43,478 nucleotides of DNA from Streptomyces longispororuber (GCF_014656095.1 NZ_BNBT01000063.1:1-43478), one strand, 5' to 3'; shown: positions 1-8,395, counted from the first letter of the stretch. Notes: generated by a model from the sequence alone, not told the origin. Translations and numbers: made by a program.

Positions 1-1
1 G

Positions 2-310
2 GCACGGCACGACGGCGCACGCCCCCGCGACGGCGCACGCCCCGACGGCGCCGCACGCCCCCGCGACGGCGCACGCCCCGGCGGCGACCTCACGCCGCGG
101 GAGCTGACCGTCCTCGGCCTGCTCGGCGACGCCCTGACCGCCGCGGTCATCGCGCGGCGCCTCGGCATCTCGGTGCACACCGTGCAGAAGCACATCCAGA
201 GCGTGTACCGCAAACTCGGCACCCGGGACCGGGTGGCCACCGTGCTGCTGGCCCAGACCCACGGACTGATCCCTCCGGCGGCGGGAGGGCCCGGACCGCG
301 GCGCCGCTAG
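2..310 (+). CDS. LuxR-type regulator, C-terminal DNA-binding domain (5' partial)
   Basis: This is the end of a gene that begins before the window. The frame ending in TAG at 308-310 reads a GerE/LuxR helix-turn-helix: LTPRELTVLGLL, then ARRLGISVHTVQKHIQSVY and a KLGTRDR tail, which is the usual four-helix DNA-binding domain at the C-terminus of LuxR and NarL-type regulators. Upstream lies a low-complexity linker rich in Arg, Pro, Gly and Ala, encoded by a short tandem repeat. The N-terminal sensor part is missing, so the ligand or phosphorylation input cannot be told. The stop codon overlaps the putative -10 box of the following gamma-glutamyltransferase gene. The family call is safe; the regulator subtype is unknown. 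Confidence 0.85.
   Translation, partial: ARHDGARPRDGARPDGAARPRDGARPGGDLTPRELTVLGLLGDALTAAVIARRLGISVHTVQKHIQSVYRKLGTRDRVATVLLAQTHGLIPPAAGGPGPRRR
11..79 (+). repeat. tandem repeat coding for the LuxR linker
   Basis: Four head-to-tail copies of gacggcgcacgcccc occur at 11-25, 29-43, 44-62 (with a three-base and one-base insertion) and 65-79. They encode an Arg-Asp-Gly-Ala-Arg-Pro linker just before the helix-turn-helix. Such in-frame repeats probably change length by slippage. Confidence 0.8.
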
Positions 311-313
311 CCT
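308..313 (+). promoter_or_regulatory. -10 box of a leaderless transcript (ggt homologue)
   Basis: TAGCCT fits the actinomycete -10 pattern TANNNT and is followed by exactly six bases before the ATG at 320, so the transcript would start at the start codon. No good ribosome site precedes this ATG. The box overlaps the TAG stop of the upstream regulator. No clear -35 is visible. Confidence 0.5.
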
Positions 314-319
314 GCGGTC

Positions 320-2143
320 ATGTTCACGACGCGCCCCACCCTCCAGGGCACCTTCGGCATGGTGTCGTCCACGCACTGGCTCGCCTCGCAGTCCGCGATG
401 GCCGTCCTCGAGAGCGGCGGCAACGCCTACGACGCCGCCGTCGCCGCGGGCTTCGTCCTGCACGTCGTGGAGCCGCACCTGAACGGGCCCGCGGGCGAGG
501 TGCCGATCCTGCTCGCCCCCGCGGAGGGCCCGGTGCGCGTCCTGTGCGGGCAGGGCGTCGCCCCCGCCGGGGCCACCGTCGCGCACTACCGGGACGGCCT
601 CGGCCTCGCCCTGGTGCCCGGCACCGGCCCGCTGGCCGCCGCCGTGCCCGGGGCCTTCGACGCCTGGATGCTGCTCCTGCGGGACCACGGCACCCTGCGC
701 CCGGCCGACGTCCTGAAGTACGCCATCGGGTACGCCGAGGACGGCCACGCGCCCGTGGAGCGCGTCGGCGCGACCGTCGCGGCGGTGCGGGAGCTGTTCG
801 AGACGGAGTGGACGTCGTCGGCGGAGGTGTACCTGCCGGGCGGCGCGCCGCCCGCCCCGGGCGAGCTGTTCCGCAACCCCCGCCTGGCCGCCACCTGGCG
901 GCGCCTGCTCGCCGAGGCCGAGGCGGCGGGCGGCGCCGACCGGGTCGCGCAGATCGAGGCCGCCCGCGCGGTGTGGCGCTCCGGTTTCGTCGCCGAGGCC
1001 CTGGTGCGCCAGGCCGCCCGCCCCACCCTGGACACCAGCGGGGAGCGCCACACGGGCACCCTCACGGCCGCCGACCTCGCCGGCTGGTCGGCGACGTACG
1101 AGGACCCGGTGACGTACGACTGGCGCGGCTGGACGCTGTGCAAGGCGGGGCCCTGGAGCCAGGGCCCCGTGCTCCTCCAGCAGCTCGCCCTGCTGCCGGA
1201 CACCCTGCCTCCGTACGGCTCCGCGGCGTACGTGCACCTCCTCGTCGAGGGCTGCAAGCTCGCCATGGCCGACCGGGAGGCCTGGTACGGCGACGCCGCC
1301 GACGTGCCCCTGGAGGAGCTGCTCTCGGCCGCGTACAACGCCGAGCGGCGGGCCCTCGTCGGGGCCGAGGCCTCCTACGAGCTGCGGCCGGGCCGTCCGG
1401 GCGGGCGGGAGCCGCGGCTGGCCGCCCGCGCGCGGGAGGTGGCCTCGGGCGCCTCCGCGTACGACGCGCAGGGCATCCTGGCGGGCACCGGCGCCGCCGC
1501 GGGCGCCGGTGAGCCGACCGTCGCCCGGAACGGCGCCACCCAGGGCGACACCTGCCACCTGGACGTCGTCGACCGCTGGGGCAACATGGTCGCCGCCACG
1601 CCGTCCGGCGGCTGGCTCCAGGCCAACCCCGTCGTACCCGAGCTCGGCTTCCCCCTCGGTACGCGCCTGCAGATGGCCTGGCTGGAGGAGGGGCTGCCGA
1701 ACACCCTCACCCCGGGCCGCCGCCCGCGCACCACGCTGACACCGTCCCTCGCGCTCCGCGACGGCGTGCCGGTGCTCGCCTTCGGCACGCCGGGCGGCGA
1801 CCAGCAGGACCAGTGGCAGCTCCACTTCTTCCTGGCCGCCGCGCTCCGCGACCCGGTCCGCGGCGGGCTCGACCTCCAGGGCGCCGTCGACGCCCCGAAC
1901 TGGCACAACGACGCGTTCCCCGGCTCGTTCTACCCGCGCGGCATGCGGCCCGGCAGCGTCACCCTGGAGTCCCGCGCGGACCCGGCGGTCGTCGCGGAGC
2001 TGCGCGCACGCGGACACGACGTGACCGTGGGGGAGCCCTGGTCGGAGGGCAGGCTCTGCGCGGTGGCCCGCGACCCGCGCACCGGAGTGCTCTCGGCGGC
2101 GGCGAATCCCCGGGGGATGCAGGGGTACGCGGTGGGGCGCTGA
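320..2143 (+). CDS. gamma-glutamyltransferase family protein
   Basis: 607 residues of the gamma-glutamyltranspeptidase (Ntn-hydrolase) family, which cleaves or transfers gamma-glutamyl groups of glutathione and similar amides after cutting itself into two subunits. The N-terminal part carries the family signature around LESGGNAYDAAVAAGF (about residues 31-46). The self-cleavage site should be Thr411 in GDTCHLDVVDRWGNM; the usual motif is TTHxSVVDxxGN, so the second Thr is Cys412 here while the nucleophile Thr and the His are kept. The Gly-rich segment FGTPGGDQQDQW matches the small-subunit end. There is no signal peptide, so the protein may be cytoplasmic, unlike classical periplasmic or secreted GGT. 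It lies 9 bases after the LuxR-type gene and seems to have its own leaderless promoter. It could be an acylase-type relative rather than a glutathione enzyme. Confidence 0.85.
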   Translation: MFTTRPTLQGTFGMVSSTHWLASQSAMAVLESGGNAYDAAVAAGFVLHVVEPHLNGPAGEVPILLAPAEGPVRVLCGQGVAPAGATVAHYRDGLGLALVPGTGPLAAAVPGAFDAWMLLLRDHGTLRPADVLKYAIGYAEDGHAPVERVGATVAAVRELFETEWTSSAEVYLPGGAPPAPGELFRNPRLAATWRRLLAEAEAAGGADRVAQIEAARAVWRSGFVAEALVRQAARPTLDTSGERHTGTLTAADLAGWSATYEDPVTYDWRGWTLCKAGPWSQGPVLLQQLALLPDTLPPYGSAAYVHLLVEGCKLAMADREAWYGDAADVPLEELLSAAYNAERRALVGAEASYELRPGRPGGREPRLAARAREVASGASAYDAQGILAGTGAAAGAGEPTVARNGATQGDTCHLDVVDRWGNMVAATPSGGWLQANPVVPELGFPLGTRLQMAWLEEGLPNTLTPGRRPRTTLTPSLALRDGVPVLAFGTPGGDQQDQWQLHFFLAAALRDPVRGGLDLQGAVDAPNWHNDAFPGSFYPRGMRPGSVTLESRADPAVVAELRARGHDVTVGEPWSEGRLCAVARDPRTGVLSAAANPRGMQGYAVGR

Positions 2144-2271
2144 GGTGCTCGGGCCGCGGGGCGGCCGGAGGCTTCGGGAGCGCCGGGCGGATCGGGGGGA
2201 TTTCATCCGGATTCCACCCGTTGTTCACCCCTCCCGCACGGGATGTCAGTGCCGCGTGCTCTCATGGAGGC

Positions 2272-3129
2272 ATGATCGAAACGCAAGAAGTCAAGGAAAG
2301 CATCGACGACTTTCTCGCCCGCCAGGCCGCCGACGTGGAGCGCGTCATCCGTGAGGCCGCCGCCGCGGAGATCACGCCGCGGTTCCGGCAGCTCGCCGAC
2401 GGCGACGTCGTCCAGAAGAGCGGCCCGCACGACCTGGTGACCGTCGCCGACCGCCTGGCGGAGGAGCACCTCACCCGCGAGCTCACCGCGCTGCTCCCCG
2501 GCTCCGTCGTCGTCGGCGAGGAGGCGGTGCACGCCGACCCGGCGGTGTACGACGCGATAGCCGAGGGCGCCCCGGTGTGGATCGTCGATCCCGTCGACGG
2601 GACACGCCAGTTCGTGCACGGCGACCCCGGCTTCTGCACCCTGGTCGCGCTCGCCCTGGACGGCGTGGTGCTCGCCTCGTGGACGTACGCCCCCGCGCTC
2701 GACACCTTCGCGGCGGCCGTCCGCGGCAGGGGAGCGACGCTGAACGGCACGCGGCTGGAGCGCGCGGGCGCCCCCGGGCCCGGCCGCCCGCTCACCGTCG
2801 CCACCTCCCACCCGGACTTCACCACCGACGACCAGAAGCGCTCGCTGCTCGGCCTGTACGCCGACGGCTTCGCCGCCCGGCCGTGCGGCTCGGCGGGCCT
2901 GGAGTACCTGGCGGTGGCCCGCGGCGAGCTGGACGCCGTGGCGTTCACCTGGGAGCTGGCCTGGGACCACGCGGCGGGCCTGCTCCTGGTGGAGGAGGCG
3001 GGCGGCGCCCACCTCACGCGCGAGGGCGTGCCCTTCGCCCTCACCGGGGGCAACGCCCTGCCCTTCACCGCGGCGCGGGACGAGGACACGGCCCGCCGGG
3101 TCGCCCGGGCGCTGGCCGAAGGGGCCTGA
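2272..3129 (+). CDS. inositol monophosphatase family protein
   Basis: 285 residues of the Mg-dependent, lithium-sensitive phosphatase fold (inositol-1-phosphatase, histidinol-phosphatase, CysQ). Metal-binding motifs are in order: GEEAV with Glu83/Glu84, then DPVDGT at residues 106-111, and the C-terminal WDHAAG motif near 231-236. The ATG at 2272 is preceded by GGAGG, giving a normal family length; the frame stays open far upstream, but only as a shadow of the previous gene. The substrate cannot be decided from sequence: inositol phosphate, histidinol phosphate (HisN type) and PAP are all possible. It stands between ggt and the FAD oxidoreductase on the same strand, each about 100 bases or more apart, so it may be a single-gene unit. 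Confidence 0.85.
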   Translation: MIETQEVKESIDDFLARQAADVERVIREAAAAEITPRFRQLADGDVVQKSGPHDLVTVADRLAEEHLTRELTALLPGSVVVGEEAVHADPAVYDAIAEGAPVWIVDPVDGTRQFVHGDPGFCTLVALALDGVVLASWTYAPALDTFAAAVRGRGATLNGTRLERAGAPGPGRPLTVATSHPDFTTDDQKRSLLGLYADGFAARPCGSAGLEYLAVARGELDAVAFTWELAWDHAAGLLLVEEAGGAHLTREGVPFALTGGNALPFTAARDEDTARRVARALAEGA

Positions 3130-3186
3130 GCCACGGGACCGCCCGCCCAGGGCGCCCGCGGCCCCGGCGCTGCCGGTGCCCCGGCA

Positions 3187-3192
3187 TATCCT
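3187..3192 (+). promoter_or_regulatory. putative -10 box for the FAD oxidoreductase gene
   Basis: TATCCT matches TANNNT about 38 bases before the GTG at 3231, which has its own ribosome site GAAGGAG at 3217-3223. This would give a leader of about 30 bases. No good -35 is seen. Confidence 0.35.
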
Positions 3193-3230
3193 GTGCGGCA
3201 CTGGCCACCGGCTGACGAAGGAGTCCGAAG

Positions 3231-4661
3231 GTGTCGTCGATGCTCGATGCCGTCGTCGTGGGGGCGGGACCGAACGGTCTGACCGCCGCCGTCGAGCTGG
3301 CCCGCCGCGGTTTCTCGGTGGCCCTCTTCGAGGCCAAGGGCACGGTCGGCGGCGGTGCCCGCACCGAGGAGCTGACCCTGCCCGGCTTCCGGCACGACCC
3401 CTGCTCGGCCGCGCACCCCCTCGGCGTCAACTCCCCGGCGTTCCGCGCCCTGCCCCTGGAGCGGTACGGCCTCCAGTGGCTGCACGCCCCGCTGCCCATG
3501 GCCCACCCCTTCCCCGACGGCACCGCCGCCGTGCTCGCCCGCTCCGTGGCTCAGACCGCGGCCTCCTTCGGCCCGCGCGACGCGGGCACCTACCGCCGGC
3601 TCGTCCAGCCCTTCCTGCCCCACTGGGACACGCTGGTGCGCGACTTCATGGCGCTGCCCTCGACCGCGCTGCCGCGCGACCCGGTGCTGCTGGCCCGCTT
3701 CGGGCTCCGGGGGCTGCCGCCGTCCACGTGGCTGACGCGGCGGTTCCGCGACGACCGGGCCCGCGCGCTGTTCGCCGGTCTCGTCGCCCACGTCATCGCG
3801 CCCCTGAACGGCTTCGCGACGAGCGCCGTCGGCCTCGTCTTCGCGCTCGCCGCCCACGCGCGCGGCTGGCCCGTCGCGCGCGGCGGCTCCCAGGCCATCT
3901 CCGACGCCCTCGCGGCGTACCTCAAGGACCTCGGCGGCGGCGTCCACACCGACTACGAGGTCAAGCGCCTGGACGACCTGCCGCCCGCCCGCGCCTACGT
4001 CTTCGACACCTCGCCCGCCGCCCTCGCCCGCATCGCGGGACTCGGCCACTCCTACGACGCGTACCGGTACGGCGCCGCCGTCTTCAAGGTCGACTACGCC
4101 CTGGACGGGCCCGTGCCCTGGACCGCCGAGGCGCCCCGCCGGGCCGGCACCGTCCAGGTGGGCCCCGGCAGCCGGGACATCGGCACCGCGCTGCACGCCG
4201 TCGCGCGCGCGGGCCGCGCCCCGGACGTGCCCTTCCTCATCACGGTCCAGCCCAGCCTCGTCGACCCCACCCGCGCCCCCGAGGGCAAGCACGTCTTCTG
4301 GGCGTACGGCCACGTCCCCAACGGCTGGCGGGGCGACCTGACGGACGCCGTCGAGCGGCAACTGGAGCGGTTCGCGCCCGGCTTCCGCGACCGCGTCCTC
4401 GCCCGGGCCACCGCGGGCCCGCCCCAGCTCGCCGCGCGCAACGCCAACTACGTCGGCGGCGACATCGCCTGCGGTGCCGCCGCCGGGCTGCAACTGCTGC
4501 TGCGGCCGCGGCTCACCGCGTTCCCGTACCACACCCGGCACCCGGCCGTGTTCCTCTGCTCCTCCGCGACCCCGCCGGGGCCCGGGGTGCACGGCATGTC
4601 CGGGCACAACGCCGCCAAGGCCGTCTGGCGGCGGCTGCGGCGGGAAGGGGGGAGACGGTGA
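3231..4661 (+). CDS. FAD-dependent oxidoreductase, phytoene desaturase/NAD(P)-binding type
   Basis: 476 residues. The N-terminus has the dinucleotide-binding fold: GAGPNG at 11-16 and the ribose-binding Glu34 in VALFEAKGTVGGGART, typical of the carotenoid/amine oxidase superfamily (CrtI, MAO). The C-terminus has the second FAD-contact segment GVHGMSGHNAAK. Proteins of this size in actinomycetes are usually annotated as phytoene dehydrogenase-like or plain NAD(P)/FAD-dependent oxidoreductases; there is no phytoene synthase or other carotenoid gene next to it, so a carotenoid role is not supported. The GTG start has GAAGGAG at a good distance. The last codons overlap the start of the macro-domain gene as GTGA, so the two are probably translationally coupled. 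Confidence 0.8.
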   Translation: MSSMLDAVVVGAGPNGLTAAVELARRGFSVALFEAKGTVGGGARTEELTLPGFRHDPCSAAHPLGVNSPAFRALPLERYGLQWLHAPLPMAHPFPDGTAAVLARSVAQTAASFGPRDAGTYRRLVQPFLPHWDTLVRDFMALPSTALPRDPVLLARFGLRGLPPSTWLTRRFRDDRARALFAGLVAHVIAPLNGFATSAVGLVFALAAHARGWPVARGGSQAISDALAAYLKDLGGGVHTDYEVKRLDDLPPARAYVFDTSPAALARIAGLGHSYDAYRYGAAVFKVDYALDGPVPWTAEAPRRAGTVQVGPGSRDIGTALHAVARAGRAPDVPFLITVQPSLVDPTRAPEGKHVFWAYGHVPNGWRGDLTDAVERQLERFAPGFRDRVLARATAGPPQLAARNANYVGGDIACGAAAGLQLLLRPRLTAFPYHTRHPAVFLCSSATPPGPGVHGMSGHNAAKAVWRRLRREGGRR

Positions 4662-5188
4662 CCGCCCGCGTCACCCTCGTCCAGGGCGACATCACCGCCC
4701 AGCGCGCCGACGTCCTCGTGAACGCGGCCAACTCCTCGCTGCTCGGCGGGGGCGGCGTCGACGGCGCCATCCACCGCCGGGGCGGCCCCGAAATCCTCGA
4801 CGCCTGCCGCCGCCTGCGCGCCGGGCACTACGGCAAGGGGCTGCCCACCGGCCAGGCGGTGGCCACCACCGCCGGGCGGCTGGCCGCCGCGCACGTCGTC
4901 CACACCGTCGGACCCGTCTGGTCCGCCACCGAGGACCGCTCCGCGCTCCTCGCCTCCTGCTACCGCGAATCCCTGCGCGTCGCCGCCGGACTCGGCGCCC
5001 GTACGGTCGCGTTCCCGGCCATCTCGACGGGGGTGTACCGCTGGCCCGTGGAGGACGCGGCGCGCATCGCGGTCCGCGCGGTCCGGGAGGCCTCGGCGGC
5101 GCTCCCGGCGGTGGCGGAGGTGCGCTTCGTGCTCTTCGACGACGTGGCGCACCAGGCGTTCGAGCGGGCCCTGGCAGCCGAAGGCTGA
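4658..5188 (+). CDS. macro-domain protein (ADP-ribose hydrolase type)
   Basis: 176 residues, a stand-alone macro domain. Such proteins bind ADP-ribose and remove it from proteins or DNA, or deacetylate O-acetyl-ADP-ribose (YmdB/MacroD class). Visible motifs: GDIT at 10-13 with the adenine-contact Asp11, the NAAN block at 22-25 followed by LLGGGGVDGAIH, the second ligand loop FPAISTGVYRWP around 118-129, and a conserved C-terminal DDVAHQAFERAL. The Asn25 and Gly-rich loop expected for MacroD-like hydrolases are present. The GTG start overlaps the preceding TGA, which suggests coupling to the FAD oxidoreductase. An ADP-ribosylglycohydrolase and a NUDIX hydrolase are encoded within 5 kb, so several ADP-ribose enzymes sit close together. 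Confidence 0.9.
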   Translation: MTARVTLVQGDITAQRADVLVNAANSSLLGGGGVDGAIHRRGGPEILDACRRLRAGHYGKGLPTGQAVATTAGRLAAAHVVHTVGPVWSATEDRSALLASCYRESLRVAAGLGARTVAFPAISTGVYRWPVEDAARIAVRAVREASAALPAVAEVRFVLFDDVAHQAFERALAAEG

Positions 5189-5225
5189 TGTCGGATTCCC
5201 GCCAGCCCGGGGCCCGCCGATCCCG

Positions 5226-5231
5226 GATGCT
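5226..5231 (+). promoter_or_regulatory. alkA: possible -10 box for ada/alkA
   Basis: GATGCT differs from TANNNT only in its first base and lies exactly six bases before the ATG at 5238, the same geometry as the other leaderless starts here. It supports the longer start of the ada/alkA gene, but weakly. Confidence 0.3.
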
Positions 5232-5237
5232 TGTGCC

Positions 5238-6944
5238 ATGCCCGCCATGACGCCCGCACCCTCCGAGCCGACTCCGCCCGCCGCGCCGCCCACGGTCCCC
5301 GCGGCGGCCACCGCCCTGGTGCCGTCCCCGGCGCCCGAGCCGACCACCGCTCCGGGGGAGCCGGGGCCGGAGCCCCGGGCGGCCGGGAGCAGCGGGGCCC
5401 GCCGCACGCCGCGCCCGGCCCCGGGGACGGCCGCGCCCTTGGGGACGGCCGCGCCCGCAGGGATGCACGGCGACTTCGAGCGCTGCGTGCGCGCCGTGCA
5501 GTCCAAGGACGACCGGTTCGACGGCTGGTTCTTCACCGCCGTGCTGACCACGCGCATCTACTGCCGCCCGAGCTGCCCGGTCCTCCCGCCCAAGCCGCAG
5601 AACATGACGTTCTACCCGAGCGCCGCCGCCTGCCAGCAGGCCGGGTTCCGCGCCTGCAAGCGGTGCCGCCCCGACAGCAGCCCCGGCTCGCCCGAGTGGA
5701 ACCAGCGCGCCGACCTGGTCGCCCGCGCCATGCGCCTCATCGGCGACGGCGTCGTCGACCGCGAGGGCGTGCCCGGACTCGCCGCCCGCCTCGGCTACAG
5801 CACCCGGCAGGTCGAGCGCCAGTTGCTCGCCGAGCTCGGCGCCGGGCCGCTCGCGCTCGCCCGCGCCCAGCGCGCCCAGACCGCGCGGCTCCTCATCGAG
5901 ACGACCGCCCTGCCCATGGCGGAGATCGCCTTCGCCGCGGGCTTCTCCTCCATCCGCACGTTCAACGACACGGTCCGCGAGGTCTTCGCGCTCGCGCCGG
6001 GGGAGCTGCGCGCCCGCGCCGCCCGCCGGGGCCGGGGCGCACCGGCCCCCGCCGCCAACGGCACCCTCTCGCTGCGGCTGCCGTTCCGGGCACCGCTCAA
6101 CCCCGACAACCTCTTCGGCCACCTCGTCGCCACCGCCGTACCGGGGGTGGAGGAGTGGCGTGACGGCTCATATCGCCGCACCCTGCGGCTGCCCTACGGC
6201 CACGGCATCGTGGCGCTCACCCCGCACCCCGACCACATCGGCTGCCGCCTCACCCTCACCGACCCGCGCGACCTGACCCTCGCCATCAGCCGCTGCCGCA
6301 GGCTCCTCGACCTGGACGCCGACCCGGTCGCCGTGGACGGCCAGCTCCGCGCCGACCCGCTGCTCGCGCCGCTCGTCGACAAGGCGCCGGGGCGGCGCGT
6401 GCCGCGCACCGTGGACGAGGCCGAGTTCGCCGTCCGGGCGGTGCTCGGTCAGCAGGTCTCCACGGCCGCCGCGCGCACCCACGCCGCGCGCCTGGTCACC
6501 GCGTACGGCGAGCCGGTCGACGACCCCGAGGGCGGCCTCACTCACCTGTTCCCGGCGCCCGAGGCGCTCGCGGCGCTCGACCCGGAGGCCCTCGCGCTCC
6601 CGCGCAGCCGCCGCACCACCCTGACCACCCTCGTGCGCCACCTCGCCGACGGCACGCTCCGGCTCGGCGTCGAGAACGACTGGGAACGGGCCCGCGCCCA
6701 GCTCGCCGCGCTGCCCGGCTTCGGGCCGTGGACGACGGAGGTCATCGCGATGCGCGCGCTCGGCGACCCGGACGCCTTCCTCCCCTCCGACCTCGGCATC
6801 CGGCGCGCCGCCCAGGCGCTCGGCCTGCCGCACACGCCCGCCGCGCTCACCGCCCGCGCCGCGGCCTGGCGCCCGTGGCGCGCGTACGCCGTGCAGTACC
6901 TGTGGGCGACGGACGACCACCCGATCAACCGCATCCCCGGCTGA
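5238..6944 (+). CDS. alkA: Ada/AlkA fusion: methyl-phosphotriester sensor plus 3-methyladenine DNA glycosylase
   Basis: 568 residues. After a Pro/Ala-rich leader (1-75) comes the Ada N-terminal zinc domain with the four ligands Cys109, Cys113, Cys140 and Cys143; Cys109 is equivalent to the methyl acceptor of E. coli Ada. An AraC-type helix-turn-helix follows (about 165-255, PMAEIAFAAGFSSIRTFNDTVREVF), then the AlkA N-domain and the HhH-GPD glycosylase domain (LPGFGPWTTEVIAMRALG) with the expected catalytic Asp518 in PSDLGIR. It should sense methylated phosphates, activate repair genes and excise alkylated purines. The E. coli ada layout is rearranged here: the sensor is fused to the glycosylase and the methyltransferase domain is separate as the next gene, a usual actinomycete arrangement. 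Met76 (5463) is an alternative start that removes the low-complexity leader but has no spaced ribosome site. Confidence 0.92.
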   Translation: MPAMTPAPSEPTPPAAPPTVPAAATALVPSPAPEPTTAPGEPGPEPRAAGSSGARRTPRPAPGTAAPLGTAAPAGMHGDFERCVRAVQSKDDRFDGWFFTAVLTTRIYCRPSCPVLPPKPQNMTFYPSAAACQQAGFRACKRCRPDSSPGSPEWNQRADLVARAMRLIGDGVVDREGVPGLAARLGYSTRQVERQLLAELGAGPLALARAQRAQTARLLIETTALPMAEIAFAAGFSSIRTFNDTVREVFALAPGELRARAARRGRGAPAPAANGTLSLRLPFRAPLNPDNLFGHLVATAVPGVEEWRDGSYRRTLRLPYGHGIVALTPHPDHIGCRLTLTDPRDLTLAISRCRRLLDLDADPVAVDGQLRADPLLAPLVDKAPGRRVPRTVDEAEFAVRAVLGQQVSTAAARTHAARLVTAYGEPVDDPEGGLTHLFPAPEALAALDPEALALPRSRRTTLTTLVRHLADGTLRLGVENDWERARAQLAALPGFGPWTTEVIAMRALGDPDAFLPSDLGIRRAAQALGLPHTPAALTARAAAWRPWRAYAVQYLWATDDHPINRIPG

Positions 6945-7219
<275 letters not shown>

Positions 7220-7705
7220 ATGCACCGCACCCACACCGTCATCGACAGCCCTTACGAGCCGCTCACGCTCGTCGCCACCGACGGCACCCTCAGCGGTGTC
7301 TACATGACCGGGCAGCGGCACCGCCCCGCCGAGGAGACCTTCGGGGACCGGGACCCGGAGGGCTTCGCCGAGGCGATCGAGCAGCTCGACGCGTACTTCG
7401 CGGGCGATCTCAAGGAGTTCGACCTGCCGCTGCGCCTGGACGGCACGCCCTTCCAGCGCTCCGTCTGGCAGCAGCTCCTGAGCATCCCCTACGGGCACAC
7501 CCGTACGTACGGTGAGCTGGCGGCGGCCCTGGGCAAGCCCGCCGCCTCGCGTGCGGTCGGCCTCGCCAACGGCAAGAACCCCATCAGCGTCATCGTGCCG
7601 TGCCACCGCGTCATCGGCACGGGCGGCGGCCTGACCGGCTACGGCGGCGGCGTCGACCGCAAGCGGCGGCTGCTGGAGTTCGAGAGCGGCGCCGCGCTGT
7701 TCTGA
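7220..7705 (+). CDS. ogt: methylated-DNA--protein-cysteine S-methyltransferase (Ogt)
   Basis: 161 residues, the single-domain suicide methyltransferase that moves the alkyl group from O6-alkylguanine or O4-alkylthymine to its own cysteine. The active site is the canonical PCHRV with Cys128; upstream are the helix-turn-helix contacts IPYGHTRTYGELAAALGKPAASRAVGLANGKNP, in which the Arg finger is within SRAVG, and the C-terminal GYGGGVDRKRRLLE. The N-terminal half is the short RNase-H-like domain usual for Ogt. The ATG at 7220 has AGGGA five bases upstream and gives the normal family length. It follows alkA on the same strand and presumably shares its response to alkylation damage, although 275 repetitive bases separate them. 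Confidence 0.95.
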   Translation: MHRTHTVIDSPYEPLTLVATDGTLSGVYMTGQRHRPAEETFGDRDPEGFAEAIEQLDAYFAGDLKEFDLPLRLDGTPFQRSVWQQLLSIPYGHTRTYGELAAALGKPAASRAVGLANGKNPISVIVPCHRVIGTGGGLTGYGGGVDRKRRLLEFESGAALF

Positions 7706-7791
7706 CCGGTTCGGCGGCCCACGTGGACGGCGTCGGCGTGGGCCGGGTCGTCGCGGTGGCCCGTGAGGTTCACGACCGTCGTACGGCTCAT
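7639..7791 (-). pseudogene. possible truncated DUF4326-like gene start
   Basis: A minus-strand frame starts with ATG at 7791, overlapping the NUDIX stop as ATGA, and reads MSRTTVVNLTGHRDDPAH followed by ADAVHVGRR. This resembles, from memory, the N-terminus of DUF4326 proteins (VVNL...YVGR, normally followed by a WGNPF-type motif). After about 28 residues the frame runs into the stop codon and coding sequence of ogt on the other strand, and it ends at residue 50 with antisense-like sequence. The conserved part stops exactly where ogt begins, as expected if a deletion joined the two genes. It could instead be a chance reading frame. Confidence 0.35.
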
Positions 7792-8306
7792 GGTGTCGTG
7801 CCGTCTTCCACCCGCGGTGCCGGGAAACCGTCCTCCAGCTCCACGGCGCCGCCGCCCCCGTCGAGCACGCCGAGCGCGGCGGTCACCCGGCGGGTGAGCG
7901 ACGCCGACAGGTACGACGGCAGCTCCGCGCGCTCCACCAGGCGCCACGACAGCAGCTCCTCCTCCTGGAGCCGGATTTCCGCGAACCGCTCGTCGGGCAG
8001 CACCCCGCCGTCGTAGAGGAACGACACCAGCGGCGGCCGCTCGTCCGTGCCCGGCACCCAGTCGACCACCAGCAGCCCGCCGGGCCCGATGTCCAGGCCG
8101 ACCTCCTCGGCGGTCTCGCGGCGCGCGCCCTGCCGCGGCGACTCGCCGTCGGCGGACTCGACGCCTCCGCCCGGAAGGGTCCACGTGTCGCGGTAGTTGG
8201 GCTCGACGATCAGGACCCGTCCCGAGGTGTCCCTGATGAGGGCGGCGGCTCCGGCGAGCACGCGGGGCAGGCTCGCGATCCAGGCGGCGTAGTCGAGTGT
8301 CGTCAC
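7788..8306 (-). CDS. NUDIX hydrolase
   Basis: 172 residues, starting at a GTG (8306). The NUDIX box reads GGGVESADGESPRQGARRET and continues AEEVGL, matching the metal-binding REXXEEXG core, although the loop between the Gly and the first Glu is one residue longer than the textbook GX5E. These enzymes hydrolyse nucleoside diphosphates linked to another group (oxidised dNTPs, ADP-ribose, NADH, sugar nucleotides); the substrate is not evident. The start has no ribosome site but sits seven bases after a TACCCT box, so a leaderless mRNA is likely. It is convergent with ogt and downstream, on the same strand, of the ADP-ribosylglycohydrolase gene, so ADP-ribose is a plausible substrate by context only. 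Confidence 0.85.
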   Translation of the reverse strand: MTTLDYAAWIASLPRVLAGAAALIRDTSGRVLIVEPNYRDTWTLPGGGVESADGESPRQGARRETAEEVGLDIGPGGLLVVDWVPGTDERPPLVSFLYDGGVLPDERFAEIRLQEEELLSWRLVERAELPSYLSASLTRRVTAALGVLDGGGGAVELEDGFPAPRVEDGTTP

Positions 8307-8313
8307 GGAGGGA

Positions 8314-8319
8314 AGGGTA
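8314..8319 (-). promoter_or_regulatory. -10 box of a leaderless transcript (NUDIX gene)
   Basis: On the minus strand TACCCT is followed by seven bases and the GTG start at 8306. The intervening sequence is pyrimidine-rich and has no Shine-Dalgarno match, so translation from a leaderless mRNA is the simplest reading. Confidence 0.5.
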
Positions 8320-8395
8320 GCCCCGGCGGCCCGCCCGGGCCGGGAGCGTCCGGTGCGCGCGGAGGGTGCGCACGGGCCCGCACGGCGCACACCGG

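Noticed and set aside
1813..2271. N-terminal extension of the inositol monophosphatase family protein
   Set aside because: It overlaps the ggt coding sequence in another frame and has no similarity to the family; ATG 2272 has a good ribosome site.
2262..4607. 781-residue open frame on the minus strand
   Set aside because: It is antisense to the inositol-monophosphatase-like and FAD oxidoreductase genes and has no recognisable domain.
3231..4661. Carotenoid biosynthesis locus with the distant carotenoid oxygenase
   Set aside because: The FAD oxidoreductase is 35 kb away from the oxygenase, and no phytoene synthase, cyclase or GGPP synthase gene is in the window.
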